A DNA stretch of 16,844 bases from CAXMQS01 sp036446035 (GTDB lineage Bacteria > Actinomycetota > Acidimicrobiia > Spongiisociales > JAOTWH01), in the NCBI GenBank assembly GCA_036446035.1, contig JAZFSG010000121.1, forward strand, positions 1-16,844, written 5' to 3'. A model generated the notes under the pieces. It saw nothing but the letters and a program-made list of their open reading frames with translations, was not told where the DNA came from and ran no database searches. This document shows, piece by piece, positions 6,967 through 13,582 of this stretch. The stretch's first letter is position 1. The number at the start of each line of letters is the position of its first letter. The position numbers were made by a program, and so were the translations under genes.

Positions 6967-7152
6967 ATGGCCAAGAAGTCACTGATCGCCAAGGCCAACC
7001 GCAAGCCCAAGTACGCAGTGCGGGCCTACAACCGCTGCCGGCGTTGTGGCCGCCCCCGCGCCTACATGCGAAAGTTCGGTATGTGCCGTCTCTGCATGCG
7101 CCAGCTTGCCCATCGTGGCGAACTGCCGGGTGTCCGAAAGGCTTCGTGGTAA
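6967..7152 (+). CDS. rpsN: 30S ribosomal protein S14, short zinc-binding type
   Basis: This is the 61-residue zinc-ribbon form of S14 (often called type Z). It carries C24-x2-C27-x12-C40-x2-C43, in the context YNRCRRCGRPRAYMRKFGMC, and ends GELPGVRKASW. The zinc-free form is about 90-100 residues and lacks the four cysteines. S14 assembles late in the 30S head near S3 and S10. The start follows the rplE stop by one base, with AGGAAGCAGGGG upstream. Some actinobacteria keep a second, zinc-independent S14 elsewhere; none is in this window. Confidence 0.98.
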   Translation: MAKKSLIAKANRKPKYAVRAYNRCRRCGRPRAYMRKFGMCRLCMRQLAHRGELPGVRKASW

Positions 7153-7154
7153 TC

Positions 7155-7550
7155 ATGATGACCGACCCCATCGCCGACATGCTCACCCGCATCCGCAACG
7201 CTGTCGCGGTCGTCAAGCCCGAGGTCACCATGCCGAGCTCGAAGATGCGAGTCAGCCTCGCCAAGATCCTCGCCGACGAGGGCTACCTCGACGGCTATGA
7301 GGTGATCGAGGACGGCAACCATTCCGCCCTCAAGGTCAATCTGCGTTACACGCCGGAGCGAGCAACCGTCATCCAGGGCCTACGCCGGATCTCGACTCCT
7401 GGCGGTCGCGTCTATCGCTCGTCGACCGAGCTACCGCGCGTGCAGGGCGGACTGGGTGTTGCCATCGTTTCGACCTCCAAGGGTCTCATGGCGGATCGCG
7501 ATGCTCGTCGCGAGGGCATCGGCGGAGAGATCATCTGTGAGGTGTGGTAA
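7155..7550 (+). CDS. rpsH: 30S ribosomal protein S8
   Basis: The product is 131 residues from the ATG at 7155, or 130 from the adjacent ATG at 7158. It begins TDPIADMLTRIRNA, has the SSKMRVSLAKILADEGYL helix, and ends with VYRSSTELPRVQGGLGVAIV, STSKGLM and GGEIICEVW, all hallmarks of S8. S8 binds helix 21 of 16S rRNA, and in Escherichia coli it represses the spc operon by binding a matching mRNA structure near rplE. I did not identify such a structure. The stop shares one base with the rplF start (TAATG). Confidence 0.98.
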   Translation: MMTDPIADMLTRIRNAVAVVKPEVTMPSSKMRVSLAKILADEGYLDGYEVIEDGNHSALKVNLRYTPERATVIQGLRRISTPGGRVYRSSTELPRVQGGLGVAIVSTSKGLMADRDARREGIGGEIICEVW

Positions 7551-8095
7551 TGAGTCGAGTCGGGGATGCCCCGATCACCGTTCCTAGCGGCGTCGAGCTC
7601 AAGCTCGATGGCCTCGACCTGGCCGTCAAGGGATCCAAAGGGACCCTGGAGTGGACGCTACCCGAGGTGATCGGCCTCGAAGTCGCTGACGGCGAGGCCA
7701 GGGTCACCCGCGCCGACGACGAGCGCGAGTCCAAGGCTCTTCACGGCCTCTCGAGAGCCTTGATCAACAACATGGTCATCGGTGTCAGCGAGGGCTACAC
7801 CAAGGAGCTGGAGCTCGTAGGCGTTGGCTATCGAGCTGCAGCAAAGGGGAAGGGCCTCGAGCTTCAGGTTGGATTCTCCCATTCGGTCTCTGTGGACGCC
7901 CCGGATGGTGTCACCTTCGAAGTGCCCGAGCCCACCAAGATCATCGTCAGCGGCATCGATAAGCAGGCAGTTGGGCAGATGGCCGCCGTCATTCGCAAGG
8001 TCCGACCCCCCGAGCCATACAAGGGCAAGGGCATCCGTTACGTCGGCGAGCATGTTCGTCGCAAGGCAGGAAAGGCAGGGCTCGTCGCCTTATGA
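7550..8095 (+). CDS. rplF: 50S ribosomal protein L6
   Basis: The 181-residue protein begins MSRVGDAPITVPSGVELKLD and has the two repeated L6 folds. LVGVGYRAAAKGKGLELQVG lies in the second, along with the C-terminal signature PPEPYKGKGIRYVGEHVRRK. L6 supports the sarcin-ricin loop region where the translational GTPases act. The ATG at 7550 overlaps the rpsH stop; a GTG at 7544 would add two residues and departs from the family start. It ends in an ATGA overlap with rplR. Confidence 0.98.
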   Translation: MSRVGDAPITVPSGVELKLDGLDLAVKGSKGTLEWTLPEVIGLEVADGEARVTRADDERESKALHGLSRALINNMVIGVSEGYTKELELVGVGYRAAAKGKGLELQVGFSHSVSVDAPDGVTFEVPEPTKIIVSGIDKQAVGQMAAVIRKVRPPEPYKGKGIRYVGEHVRRKAGKAGLVAL

Positions 8096-8445
8096 GAGGT
8101 AGTAGAGCTGACGCTCGTAAGCGCCGTCACCTCCGGGTCCGCAAGACGCTGCAGGGGACGGTCGACAGGCCGCGCCTCGCAGTGTTCCGGTCTAACCGCT
8201 ACATCTACGCCCAGGTCATCGACGACGTGGCGGGCTCCACTCTTGCCGCCGCTTCTTCGCAAGAGCCCGACATGCGTAGCCGCACGCTCACCGTCGACAC
8301 CGCAGGCGAGGTCGGGAAGCTGGTGGCGTCACGGGCCAAGGAGGCTGGGGTCTCGGCCGTCGTCTTCGACCGCGGGGGATTCGCATATCACGGCCGGATC
8401 AAGGCCCTTGCCGACGCTGCCCGCGAGGGCGGACTGGAGTTCTGA
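8092..8445 (+). CDS. rplR: 50S ribosomal protein L18
   Basis: The product has 117 residues. It has the basic N-terminus RADARKRRHLRVRKTLQGTV, then the RPRLAVFRSNRYIYAQVIDD strand pair characteristic of L18, and FDRGGFAYHGRIKALADAAREGGLEF at the end. L18 binds 5S rRNA together with L5 in the central protuberance. Starts and ends are fixed by an ATGA overlap with rplF and a one-base TGATG overlap with rpsE. Confidence 0.98.
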   Translation: MRGSRADARKRRHLRVRKTLQGTVDRPRLAVFRSNRYIYAQVIDDVAGSTLAAASSQEPDMRSRTLTVDTAGEVGKLVASRAKEAGVSAVVFDRGGFAYHGRIKALADAAREGGLEF

Positions 8446-9017
8446 TGGATAGAAGGCGTCGCGACAACAGGGATTCCGAAGGGCCGCAGTTCGACGAGCG
8501 CGTCATCGCTATCAACCGTGTCGCCAAAGTGGTCAAGGGTGGCCGCCGCTTCAGCTTCACTGCTCTGGTCGCCGTCGGCGACAACAAGGGCCGGGTTGGC
8601 ATCGGCTACGGCAAGGCCAAAGAGGTCCCGACAGCGATCCAAAAGGGGATCGAGACTGCGCGCAAGGAGATGAAGCCTGTTCCCATGTCCGGGAGCACCA
8701 TCATCCACCAGATTGTCGGCAAGCAGAACGCCTCCAAGGTTCTGTTGAAACCGGCGGCGCCCGGTACGGGTGTCATCGCCGGCGGTGCCGTCAGGCAGAT
8801 ACTCGAGGCGGCAGGCATCAAGGACGTCCTCGCCAAGTCGCTCGGTTCGCCGACCCACGTCAACGTCGCCAAGGCGACCATGAACGCTCTCATGGGCCAG
8901 CGTCGCCCAGATGTCGTGGCTGCGGGTCGCGGCAAGACATCCGAGGAAGTAACGCCGCCGCCGCTTCTGGCCGGTTACCGCTCGGCAGAGATTGCCCGCA
9001 CCAAGGTGGGCGAGTGA
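8445..9017 (+). CDS. rpsE: 30S ribosomal protein S5
   Basis: The protein has 190 residues. The double-stranded-RNA-binding domain starts at FDERVIAINRVAKVVKGGRR (residues 16-35), where the KGGRR loop is tied to decoding fidelity. It is followed by GDNKGRVGIGYGKAKEVPTA, the PAAPGTGVIAGGAVRQILEA block and the KSLGSPTHVNVAKATMNAL helix. All are typical of S5, which sits at the mRNA entry side with S3 and S4. The C-terminus after residue 160 is short and basic-neutral, with no acidic extension. One base separates its stop from rpmD. Confidence 0.98.
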   Translation: MDRRRRDNRDSEGPQFDERVIAINRVAKVVKGGRRFSFTALVAVGDNKGRVGIGYGKAKEVPTAIQKGIETARKEMKPVPMSGSTIIHQIVGKQNASKVLLKPAAPGTGVIAGGAVRQILEAAGIKDVLAKSLGSPTHVNVAKATMNALMGQRRPDVVAAGRGKTSEEVTPPPLLAGYRSAEIARTKVGE

Positions 9018-9018
9018 C

Positions 9019-9201
9019 ATGGCGAATCTGAGGATCACCTTGCTGCACAGCACCATTGGCCAGAAGCCGAAGACGAGAGCAACAGTGCGCAGCCTCGGCC
9101 TGCGCAAGATCCGTCAATCCACGGTGCGGCCGGACACGCCAGATGTCCGCGGCATGATCAATCGTGTAGCGCACCTCGTCGAAGTCGAGGAGACGAAGTG
9201 A
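9019..9201 (+). CDS. rpmD: 50S ribosomal protein L30
   Basis: This 60-residue product begins MANLRITLLHSTIGQKPKTR and contains VRSLGLRKIRQSTVRPDTPD and RGMINRVAHLVEVEE, the complete L30 fold at its normal length. L30 binds 23S rRNA on the solvent side of the large subunit. The ATG at 9019 gives the family N-terminus; an upstream start at 8992 lies inside rpsE. The final Glu-Glu codons form a GAGGAG ribosome binding site for rplO, which overlaps by GTGA. Confidence 0.97.
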   Translation: MANLRITLLHSTIGQKPKTRATVRSLGLRKIRQSTVRPDTPDVRGMINRVAHLVEVEETK

Positions 9202-9635
9202 AGCTCCACCACCTCCGTCCTGCTGCCGGATCCAAGCAAACCAAGCGTCGCGTCGGTCGCGGCGAGGCCGGCCGACGTGGCAAGACAGCCGGTCGCGGAA
9301 CCAAGGGTCAAAAGGCCCGCGGCAGCGTCCCTGCCCATTTCGAGGGTGGACAGATGCCCCTCTATCGCCGGACGCGCAAGCTCCGGGGGTTCCGCAACCC
9401 CAACAAGGAATACTTCGCCTTGGTGAATGTCGAGCGCCTCGCTGACTTTCCAGCGAACTCCACCGTGACGCCTGAGGAGCTCAAGACGCGCGGCATGGTC
9501 AAGAAGCGTGGTCGGGTCAAGGTTCTCGGTGAGGGTGAACTCGACAGAGCCCTCACGGTGAAGGCCCACGCCTTCAGCCTGGGCGCCGTCGAGAAGATCA
9601 AGGCAGCCGGTGGCACGACAGAGGTAATCGAGTGA
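9198..9635 (+). CDS. rplO: 50S ribosomal protein L15
   Basis: The 145-residue product starts at a GTG inside the rpmD stop. It begins KLHHLRPAAGSKQTKRRVGR and has the extended glycine/basic arm (RGKTAGRGTKGQKARG). The GGQMPLYRRTRKLRGFRN block and the C-terminal globular domain ending AGGTTEVIE follow. L15 is a late assembly protein that threads through 23S rRNA. The last codons contain AGAGGT, which could serve a short downstream frame beginning at 9632. Confidence 0.97.
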   Translation: MKLHHLRPAAGSKQTKRRVGRGEAGRRGKTAGRGTKGQKARGSVPAHFEGGQMPLYRRTRKLRGFRNPNKEYFALVNVERLADFPANSTVTPEELKTRGMVKKRGRVKVLGEGELDRALTVKAHAFSLGAVEKIKAAGGTTEVIE

Positions 9636-9688
9636 CTAGCTCCGGCTCGACGGTAGTCTCGCAACGCCTTCTCTCGGAGCACGCCTAG
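9632..9688 (+). CDS. Possible 18-codon leader peptide ahead of secY
   Basis: A GTG at 9632 overlaps the rplO stop (GTGA). It has AGAGGT seven to twelve bases upstream and opens an 18-codon frame reading MTSSGSTVVSQRLLSEHA. Its TAG stop abuts the secY ATG with no base between. In this operon such exact joins mark translated, coupled genes, so the frame may be translated. However, 18 open codons are easily expected by chance in GC-rich DNA, the peptide resembles nothing I recognise, and secY has its own GGAG site at 9676-9679. It could also be plain spacer. Confidence 0.3.
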   Translation: MTSSGSTVVSQRLLSEHA

Positions 9689-10996
9689 ATGCTTTCCGTC
9701 TATCGGAACATGTTCCGGATCAAGGACCTCCGGTCCAAGATCCTCTTCACGCTTCTCATCTTTGCCGTGTACAGGCTCGGCGCCGCCATCCCCGTCCCCG
9801 GAGTTGATTTGGCGGCTGTTGAGGCTGCTGCGGCCGAGAGCGAGGCGTCCGGCATCGTTGGCTTGCTCAACCTCTTCTCGGGCGGCGCACTCGAGCAGCT
9901 GTCCGTGCTGGCGCTTGGGATCATGCCGTACATCACTTCGTCGATCATCATGCAGCTGCTAACGGTCGTCATCCCTCGGCTACAGAAGCTGCAGGACGAG
10001 GGAGAAACCGGGCGCAAGGTCATCACCCAGTGGACCCGCTACGGCACCGTCGTCCTGGCCGTGCTGCAGTCGGCGGGTCTGACATGGATCTTCCATAACC
10101 CCGGCAATGCTGGGGGAGGGCACGGAGGCATCTCGTTCGGGCGGGACCTGATCCCCAACTACACCCCGGGCCGGGTTGCTCTGATCGTGCTCACGTTCAC
10201 AGCAGGCACGGCGTTCGTCATGTGGCTGGGCGAGCTCATCACGCAACGCGGCGTTGGCAACGGCATGTCGCTGATCATCTTCATCAACATCATCAGCACC
10301 CTGCCGTCACAGCTCACCCTCATCCGTGAGGACCCCAATTCGACCAGCTTCCGCTTCACGGCCATCATCGCCCTGTTCCTGGCGCTGATAGTCGGCATCG
10401 TCTATATGGATCAAGGCCAACGGCGGATTCCTATCCAGTTCTCGAAACGGGTACGCGGGCGACGCGTCCTTGGCGGCCAGAGCACCTATATCCCGCTGAA
10501 GGTCAACACCGCAGGTGTCATCCCGGTTATCTTCGCCTCCTCGGTCCTGTTCTTCCCCGCCCTGGTGTCGACCTCGATCCCTTGGGAAGGGCTGCAACGC
10601 TGGGTCAACAACAACATCCTCAACACGACCAGTATGTGGTACATCATCATCTTCTTCCTGCTCATCGTGTTCTTCACCTACTTCTATACGGCGATCCAGT
10701 TCGATCCGGTACGTCAGGCAGAGCAGATCCAGCGCCAGGGTGGCTTCGTTCCCGGCATCCGCCCGGGCCGCCAGACAGCTGAGTACATCCAGGGAATCCT
10801 GTCGCGCATCACCCTCCCTGGCTCGTTATACCTGGCGACCGTCGCGGTCTTACCGTCGATACTCGCCGCCTTCTGGAATATGCAGATCGGCTTCAGCGGG
10901 ATCTCGCTGCTCATCGTCGTCGGCGTTGCGCTCGAGACCATGAAGCAGATCGAGAGCCAGCTCATGATGCGAAACTACGAGGGCTTCCTAGCTTGA
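9689..10996 (+). CDS. secY: Preprotein translocase subunit SecY
   Basis: SecY forms the membrane channel of the general secretion pathway, working with SecE, SecG and the SecA motor or the ribosome. The 435-residue protein fits the family length and shows about ten hydrophobic segments. Key blocks are KILFTLLIFAVYRLGAAIPV in the first segment, the plug region GLLNLFSGGALEQLSVLALG, IMPYITSSIIMQLL, and GELITQRGVGNGMSLIIF. RQAEQIQRQGGFVPGIRPGR is the cytoplasmic C5 loop, and the end is SQLMMRNYEGFLA. The ATG follows a GGAG nine bases upstream, and an in-frame TAG right before it fixes the start. The 53-base gap to rplO is one of only three sizeable gaps in the operon. The stop shares one base with adk. 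Confidence 0.98.
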   Translation: MLSVYRNMFRIKDLRSKILFTLLIFAVYRLGAAIPVPGVDLAAVEAAAAESEASGIVGLLNLFSGGALEQLSVLALGIMPYITSSIIMQLLTVVIPRLQKLQDEGETGRKVITQWTRYGTVVLAVLQSAGLTWIFHNPGNAGGGHGGISFGRDLIPNYTPGRVALIVLTFTAGTAFVMWLGELITQRGVGNGMSLIIFINIISTLPSQLTLIREDPNSTSFRFTAIIALFLALIVGIVYMDQGQRRIPIQFSKRVRGRRVLGGQSTYIPLKVNTAGVIPVIFASSVLFFPALVSTSIPWEGLQRWVNNNILNTTSMWYIIIFFLLIVFFTYFYTAIQFDPVRQAEQIQRQGGFVPGIRPGRQTAEYIQGILSRITLPGSLYLATVAVLPSILAAFWNMQIGFSGISLLIVVGVALETMKQIESQLMMRNYEGFLA

Positions 10997-11547
10997 TGGG
11001 CAGGCGGCTCCTCCTTGTCGGGCCTCCTGGAGCCGGCAAGGGAACCCAGGCGGAACGCTTGGCCAAAGCGCTGGGCATCCCACACATCTCAACAGGCGAG
11101 ATGCTGCGTGACCACGTGGTGAGGGATACCACCCTCGGAGCAGAGGCCAAACGGATCATGGACACGGGTGCCCTCGTGCCCGACGAAGTGGTCGTGGCCA
11201 TGGTCGCCGAGAGGCTGGCAGAGGATGACGCTCAATGCGGATACCTGCTCGACGGCTTCCCTCGCAACAATGCCCAGGCAGACGCCCTGGCCACGGCCGT
11301 CGGCGAAGAGGCCATCGAAACAGTGCTCTACCTGAGCGTCCCCGAGGACGAACTGGTGCAGCGTCTATTGGCACGAGGCCGCAGCGACGACACCGAAGAC
11401 TCCATCCGAACCCGGCTTGCCGTGTATAGGGACGAGACCGAGCCGTTGATCGCCCGGTACCAGCAAGTAGGCACCCTGAAAGAGGTTGACGGCCTGGGAA
11501 CCGTGGAAGACATCTCAGCGCGCGTCTTCGACATCCTGGCGTCGTGA
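10996..11547 (+). CDS. adk: Adenylate kinase, short-LID type
   Basis: The enzyme converts ATP plus AMP into two ADP. The 183-residue product has the P-loop GPPGAGKGT at residues 9-17, the AMP-site block ISTGEMLRDH at 31-40, DGFPRN at 86-91, and a short LID reading ARGRSDDTEDSIRTRL around 126-141. The roughly 30-residue LID insertion with its zinc-binding cysteines, found in the long form, is absent; the short form is the usual one in actinobacteria. I chose the ATG at 10996, in a TGATG overlap with secY. A TTG at 10993 would add one residue. The stop overlaps map as GTGA. Confidence 0.97.
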   Translation: MGRRLLLVGPPGAGKGTQAERLAKALGIPHISTGEMLRDHVVRDTTLGAEAKRIMDTGALVPDEVVVAMVAERLAEDDAQCGYLLDGFPRNNAQADALATAVGEEAIETVLYLSVPEDELVQRLLARGRSDDTEDSIRTRLAVYRDETEPLIARYQQVGTLKEVDGLGTVEDISARVFDILAS

Positions 11548-12287
11548 TCACCTACAAGCAGCCCGATGACTTCGCGGCGATGGAGGTCGCAGGTGCGGCC
11601 GTCGCCGAGGTGCTGGCCGAGGTGCGCAGCGCAGCCGTCCCGGGCGTGTCTCTGGTTGAGTTGGATCGAGTTGCCGCCACCATCATCCGCGACAGGGACT
11701 GCACGCCATCCTTCCTCGGATACCACGGGTTCCCCGCCTCGATCTGCGTTTCGCCCAACAGCTCGATCGTCCATGGCATCCCCGGCGACTATCGGATCGT
11801 CGATGGAGACATCCTGTCAATCGACGCCGGCGCCATCTACAAAGGATGGCACGGCGATGCTGCTGTTACTTTCGCGGTCGGGGAGATACCGGATGCAGTG
11901 GCGAAGCTGATCGCGACCACCGCCGAAGCCTTGGATGCCGGAATAGCCCAAGCCAGGCACGGCAGTCGTGTGGGTGACATCGGTGCCGCCGTAGCGGGGG
12001 TGGCCGCTCCCCATGGGTATGGCGTCGTTAGGGAGTACGTCGGCCACGGCATAGGCCAACAGATGCATGAGGAGCCGCAGATCCCTAACTACGGCGTTCC
12101 CGGAAGAGGCCTGAAGCTCAAGGCGGGGATGGCCGTCGCCATCGAGCCGATGTTCAATATGGGTGGGCCTGAGACCGCCGTTCTCGATGATGATTGGACC
12201 GTCGTAACTGCCGACGGGTCGCTCTCCGCCCACTTCGAGCACACCGTTGCCATCACCCCCAACGGGCCCAAGGTGCTGACGGCTTGA
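11544..12287 (+). CDS. map: Methionine aminopeptidase, type I
   Basis: The enzyme removes the initiator methionine from nascent proteins. All five metal ligands of the pita-bread fold are present: D94 (in LSIDAGAIYKGWHGD), D105, H168 (EYVGHGIGQQMHEEP), E201 (AIEPMFNMG) and E232 (HFEHTVAIT). The substrate-contacting H77 lies in SIVHGIPGD. At 247 residues it is a type Ia enzyme without the zinc-finger or SH3-binding N-terminal extension. It starts with GTG in an overlap with adk. Downstream, infA, which normally follows map here, is missing; a 146-base gap leads to rpmJ. Confidence 0.97.
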   Translation: MITYKQPDDFAAMEVAGAAVAEVLAEVRSAAVPGVSLVELDRVAATIIRDRDCTPSFLGYHGFPASICVSPNSSIVHGIPGDYRIVDGDILSIDAGAIYKGWHGDAAVTFAVGEIPDAVAKLIATTAEALDAGIAQARHGSRVGDIGAAVAGVAAPHGYGVVREYVGHGIGQQMHEEPQIPNYGVPGRGLKLKAGMAVAIEPMFNMGGPETAVLDDDWTVVTADGSLSAHFEHTVAITPNGPKVLTA

Positions 12288-12336
12288 ACAAAGGACCGGT
12301 TGGGCCAATCGGCAGGCGTTCACTACCATTCCCCCT

Positions 12337-12361
12337 CGGCCCAGGGGTGGGCCGTTCTTTT
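12337..12361 (+). terminator. Terminator-like hairpin between map and rpmJ
   Basis: CGGCCCA at 12337-12343 pairs perfectly with TGGGCCG at 12348-12354 around a GGGG loop, followed by TTCTTTT. This is the form of an intrinsic terminator. It lies 50 bases after map and 73 before rpmJ, inside an operon where almost no other non-coding DNA exists. It may be an attenuator that lowers expression of the alpha cluster, or the end of the upstream transcript. A weak promoter-like pair (TTGGGC at 12300-12305, TACCAT at 12324-12329, 18-base spacer) lies just before it, which would instead place the hairpin in the 5' leader of a separate rpmJ transcript. Confidence 0.6.
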
Positions 12362-12433
12362 GCTTGGCCGCATTCGGTCACGCAGTCGAAATCCGTCGGA
12401 CCTTGGTTGGTTCGACCTCGGAGAGGATCACCA

Positions 12434-12547
12434 GTGAAGGTACGACCTTCCGCCAAGACGATGTGCGAGAAATGCCGAATCATCAAGCGGCATCGGCGCG
12501 TCTGGGTGATCTGCTCCAACCCACGACACAAGCAAAGGCAAGGCTGA
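12434..12547 (+). CDS. rpmJ: 50S ribosomal protein L36, zinc-binding type
   Basis: This 37-residue protein starts at GTG and begins KVRPSAKTMCEKCRIIKRHR, ending CSNPRHKQRQG. The zinc ligands C11, C14, C27 and H32 are all present, so it is the zinc-dependent form of L36. GGAGAGG at 12420-12426, seven bases upstream, supports the start. The frame is also open upstream to the map stop and beyond, but any extension would cross the hairpin at 12337-12361 and has no family support. The RHRRVW segment has Arg where Gly is usual (RHGRV). One base separates its stop from rpsM. Confidence 0.96.
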   Translation: MKVRPSAKTMCEKCRIIKRHRRVWVICSNPRHKQRQG

Positions 12548-12548
12548 A

Positions 12549-12926
12549 TTGGCACGAATCTCCGGCGTAGATCTTCCTCGCGAGAAGCGACTCGAGATCG
12601 GGCTGACCTACATATTTGGAATCGGCAGTACCAGGGCCGCCATCATCTGCGAACACGCCAAGGTTGACCCGAACACCAAGGTGGCTGACCTGACGGACGA
12701 TGAAGTCCTCAACATCCGTAACTTCATCCAGGCCAATTTCGAGGTCGAAGGCGACTTGCGGCGCGACGTAACCCAGAACATCAAGCGCAAGGTCGAGATC
12801 GGCAGCTATCAGGGCATCCGCCACCGCAAGGGCCTGCCCGTCCGCGGCCAGCGCACCCATACCAATGCCCGCTCACGCAAGGGCAAGCGCCGCGCTGTTG
12901 CCGGTTCTAAGAAGGTGACTAAGTGA
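12549..12926 (+). CDS. rpsM: 30S ribosomal protein S13 (TTG start)
   Basis: The 125-residue product begins ARISGVDLPREKRLEIGLTY and contains FGIGSTRAAIICEHAKVDPN, the helix-turn block DEVLNIRNFIQANFEVEGDL, and the C-terminal RGLPVRGQRTHTNAR-type tail (here HRKGLPVRGQRTHTNARSRK). S13 binds in the 30S head and touches the P-site tRNA and the large-subunit bridge with L5. The start codon is TTG at 12549, one base after the rpmJ stop; it yields the family N-terminus MARI and no ATG or GTG alternative fits. The stop overlaps rpsK as GTGA. Confidence 0.97.
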   Translation: MARISGVDLPREKRLEIGLTYIFGIGSTRAAIICEHAKVDPNTKVADLTDDEVLNIRNFIQANFEVEGDLRRDVTQNIKRKVEIGSYQGIRHRKGLPVRGQRTHTNARSRKGKRRAVAGSKKVTK

Positions 12927-13582
12927 CCGACGAGCAAACCCCCGAAGAGTCACAGGCCCCGGAAGAGAACCCCGAGGCCGTCACCGAGGCTGCAGAGGAG
13001 ACTGCTGAGGCGCCGGAGGCTGCTGCCGAGGCACCGGCCGCTGCGGCACCGCGAGACGAGCCAGCTGCGCCGGATGCGGAGTCGGCGGAACCCCCGCCCG
13101 CCGAGGGCGACCAGCCCGCCGCCGCAGCTCCCGCGACGGACACCCCATCCGCCGCTGATGGCGAGGCTGCACCCGCCGACGATGCCGAGCCCGTCGCCGC
13201 AGAGGCTGTCACCACCCGGCGCCGCGGCCGTCGCGATGTTGCCCATGGCCAGGCTCACATCCGAGCCAGCTTCAACAACACGATCATCTCCATCACCGAC
13301 CAACAGGGCAACTCGTTGGCCTGGACCTCCGGCGGCTCCGTCGGTTTCAAGGGTTCTCGCAAGTCGACGCCATACGCCGCTCAGGTTGCGGCCGAGCAGG
13401 CAGCACGTCGCGCCGGCGAGTTCGGTGTCCGCAAGCTCGACGTCATCGTTCGTGGCTCCGGCGCCGGCCGCGAGACGGCAGTTCGCACGCTGCAGAACAT
13501 GGGCATGGAAATCACCGGCATCATCGACATCACGCCGACTCCGCACAACGGCTGTCGCCCCAAGAAGAAGAGAAGGAACTGA
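12923..13582 (+). CDS. rpsK: 30S ribosomal protein S11 with long acidic N-terminal extension
   Basis: Residues from about 99 to 219 are a complete S11. They include RRDVAHGQAHIRASFNNTII, SVGFKGSRKSTPYAAQVAAE, RGSGAGRETAVRTLQNMGME and ITPTPHNGCRPKKKRRN. S11 lies on the 30S platform near the E site and the anti-Shine-Dalgarno helix. The first 98 residues are an added low-complexity segment of Ala, Glu, Pro, Asp and Thr with only one Arg. The GTG start at 12923 overlaps rpsM (GTGA), and no ATG, GTG or TTG is evident at the normal domain boundary apart from GTG codons in valine positions, so the extension is likely translated. The final codons contain AGAAGGA, which would serve the short frame starting at 13582. 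Confidence 0.95.
   Translation: MTDEQTPEESQAPEENPEAVTEAAEETAEAPEAAAEAPAAAAPRDEPAAPDAESAEPPPAEGDQPAAAAPATDTPSAADGEAAPADDAEPVAAEAVTTRRRGRRDVAHGQAHIRASFNNTIISITDQQGNSLAWTSGGSVGFKGSRKSTPYAAQVAAEQAARRAGEFGVRKLDVIVRGSGAGRETAVRTLQNMGMEITGIIDITPTPHNGCRPKKKRRN

Noticed and set aside
6228..7010. Minus-strand open frame (260 codons) opposite rplX, rplE and rpsN
   Set aside because: It is fully antisense to three clear ribosomal genes and its composition mirrors their codon structure; no family motif is visible.
12194..12433. In-frame upstream extension of rpmJ through the map-rpmJ gap
   Set aside because: The frame is open, but L36 is always near 37 residues, a good ribosome binding site precedes the GTG at 12434, and the extension would cross a terminator-like hairpin.
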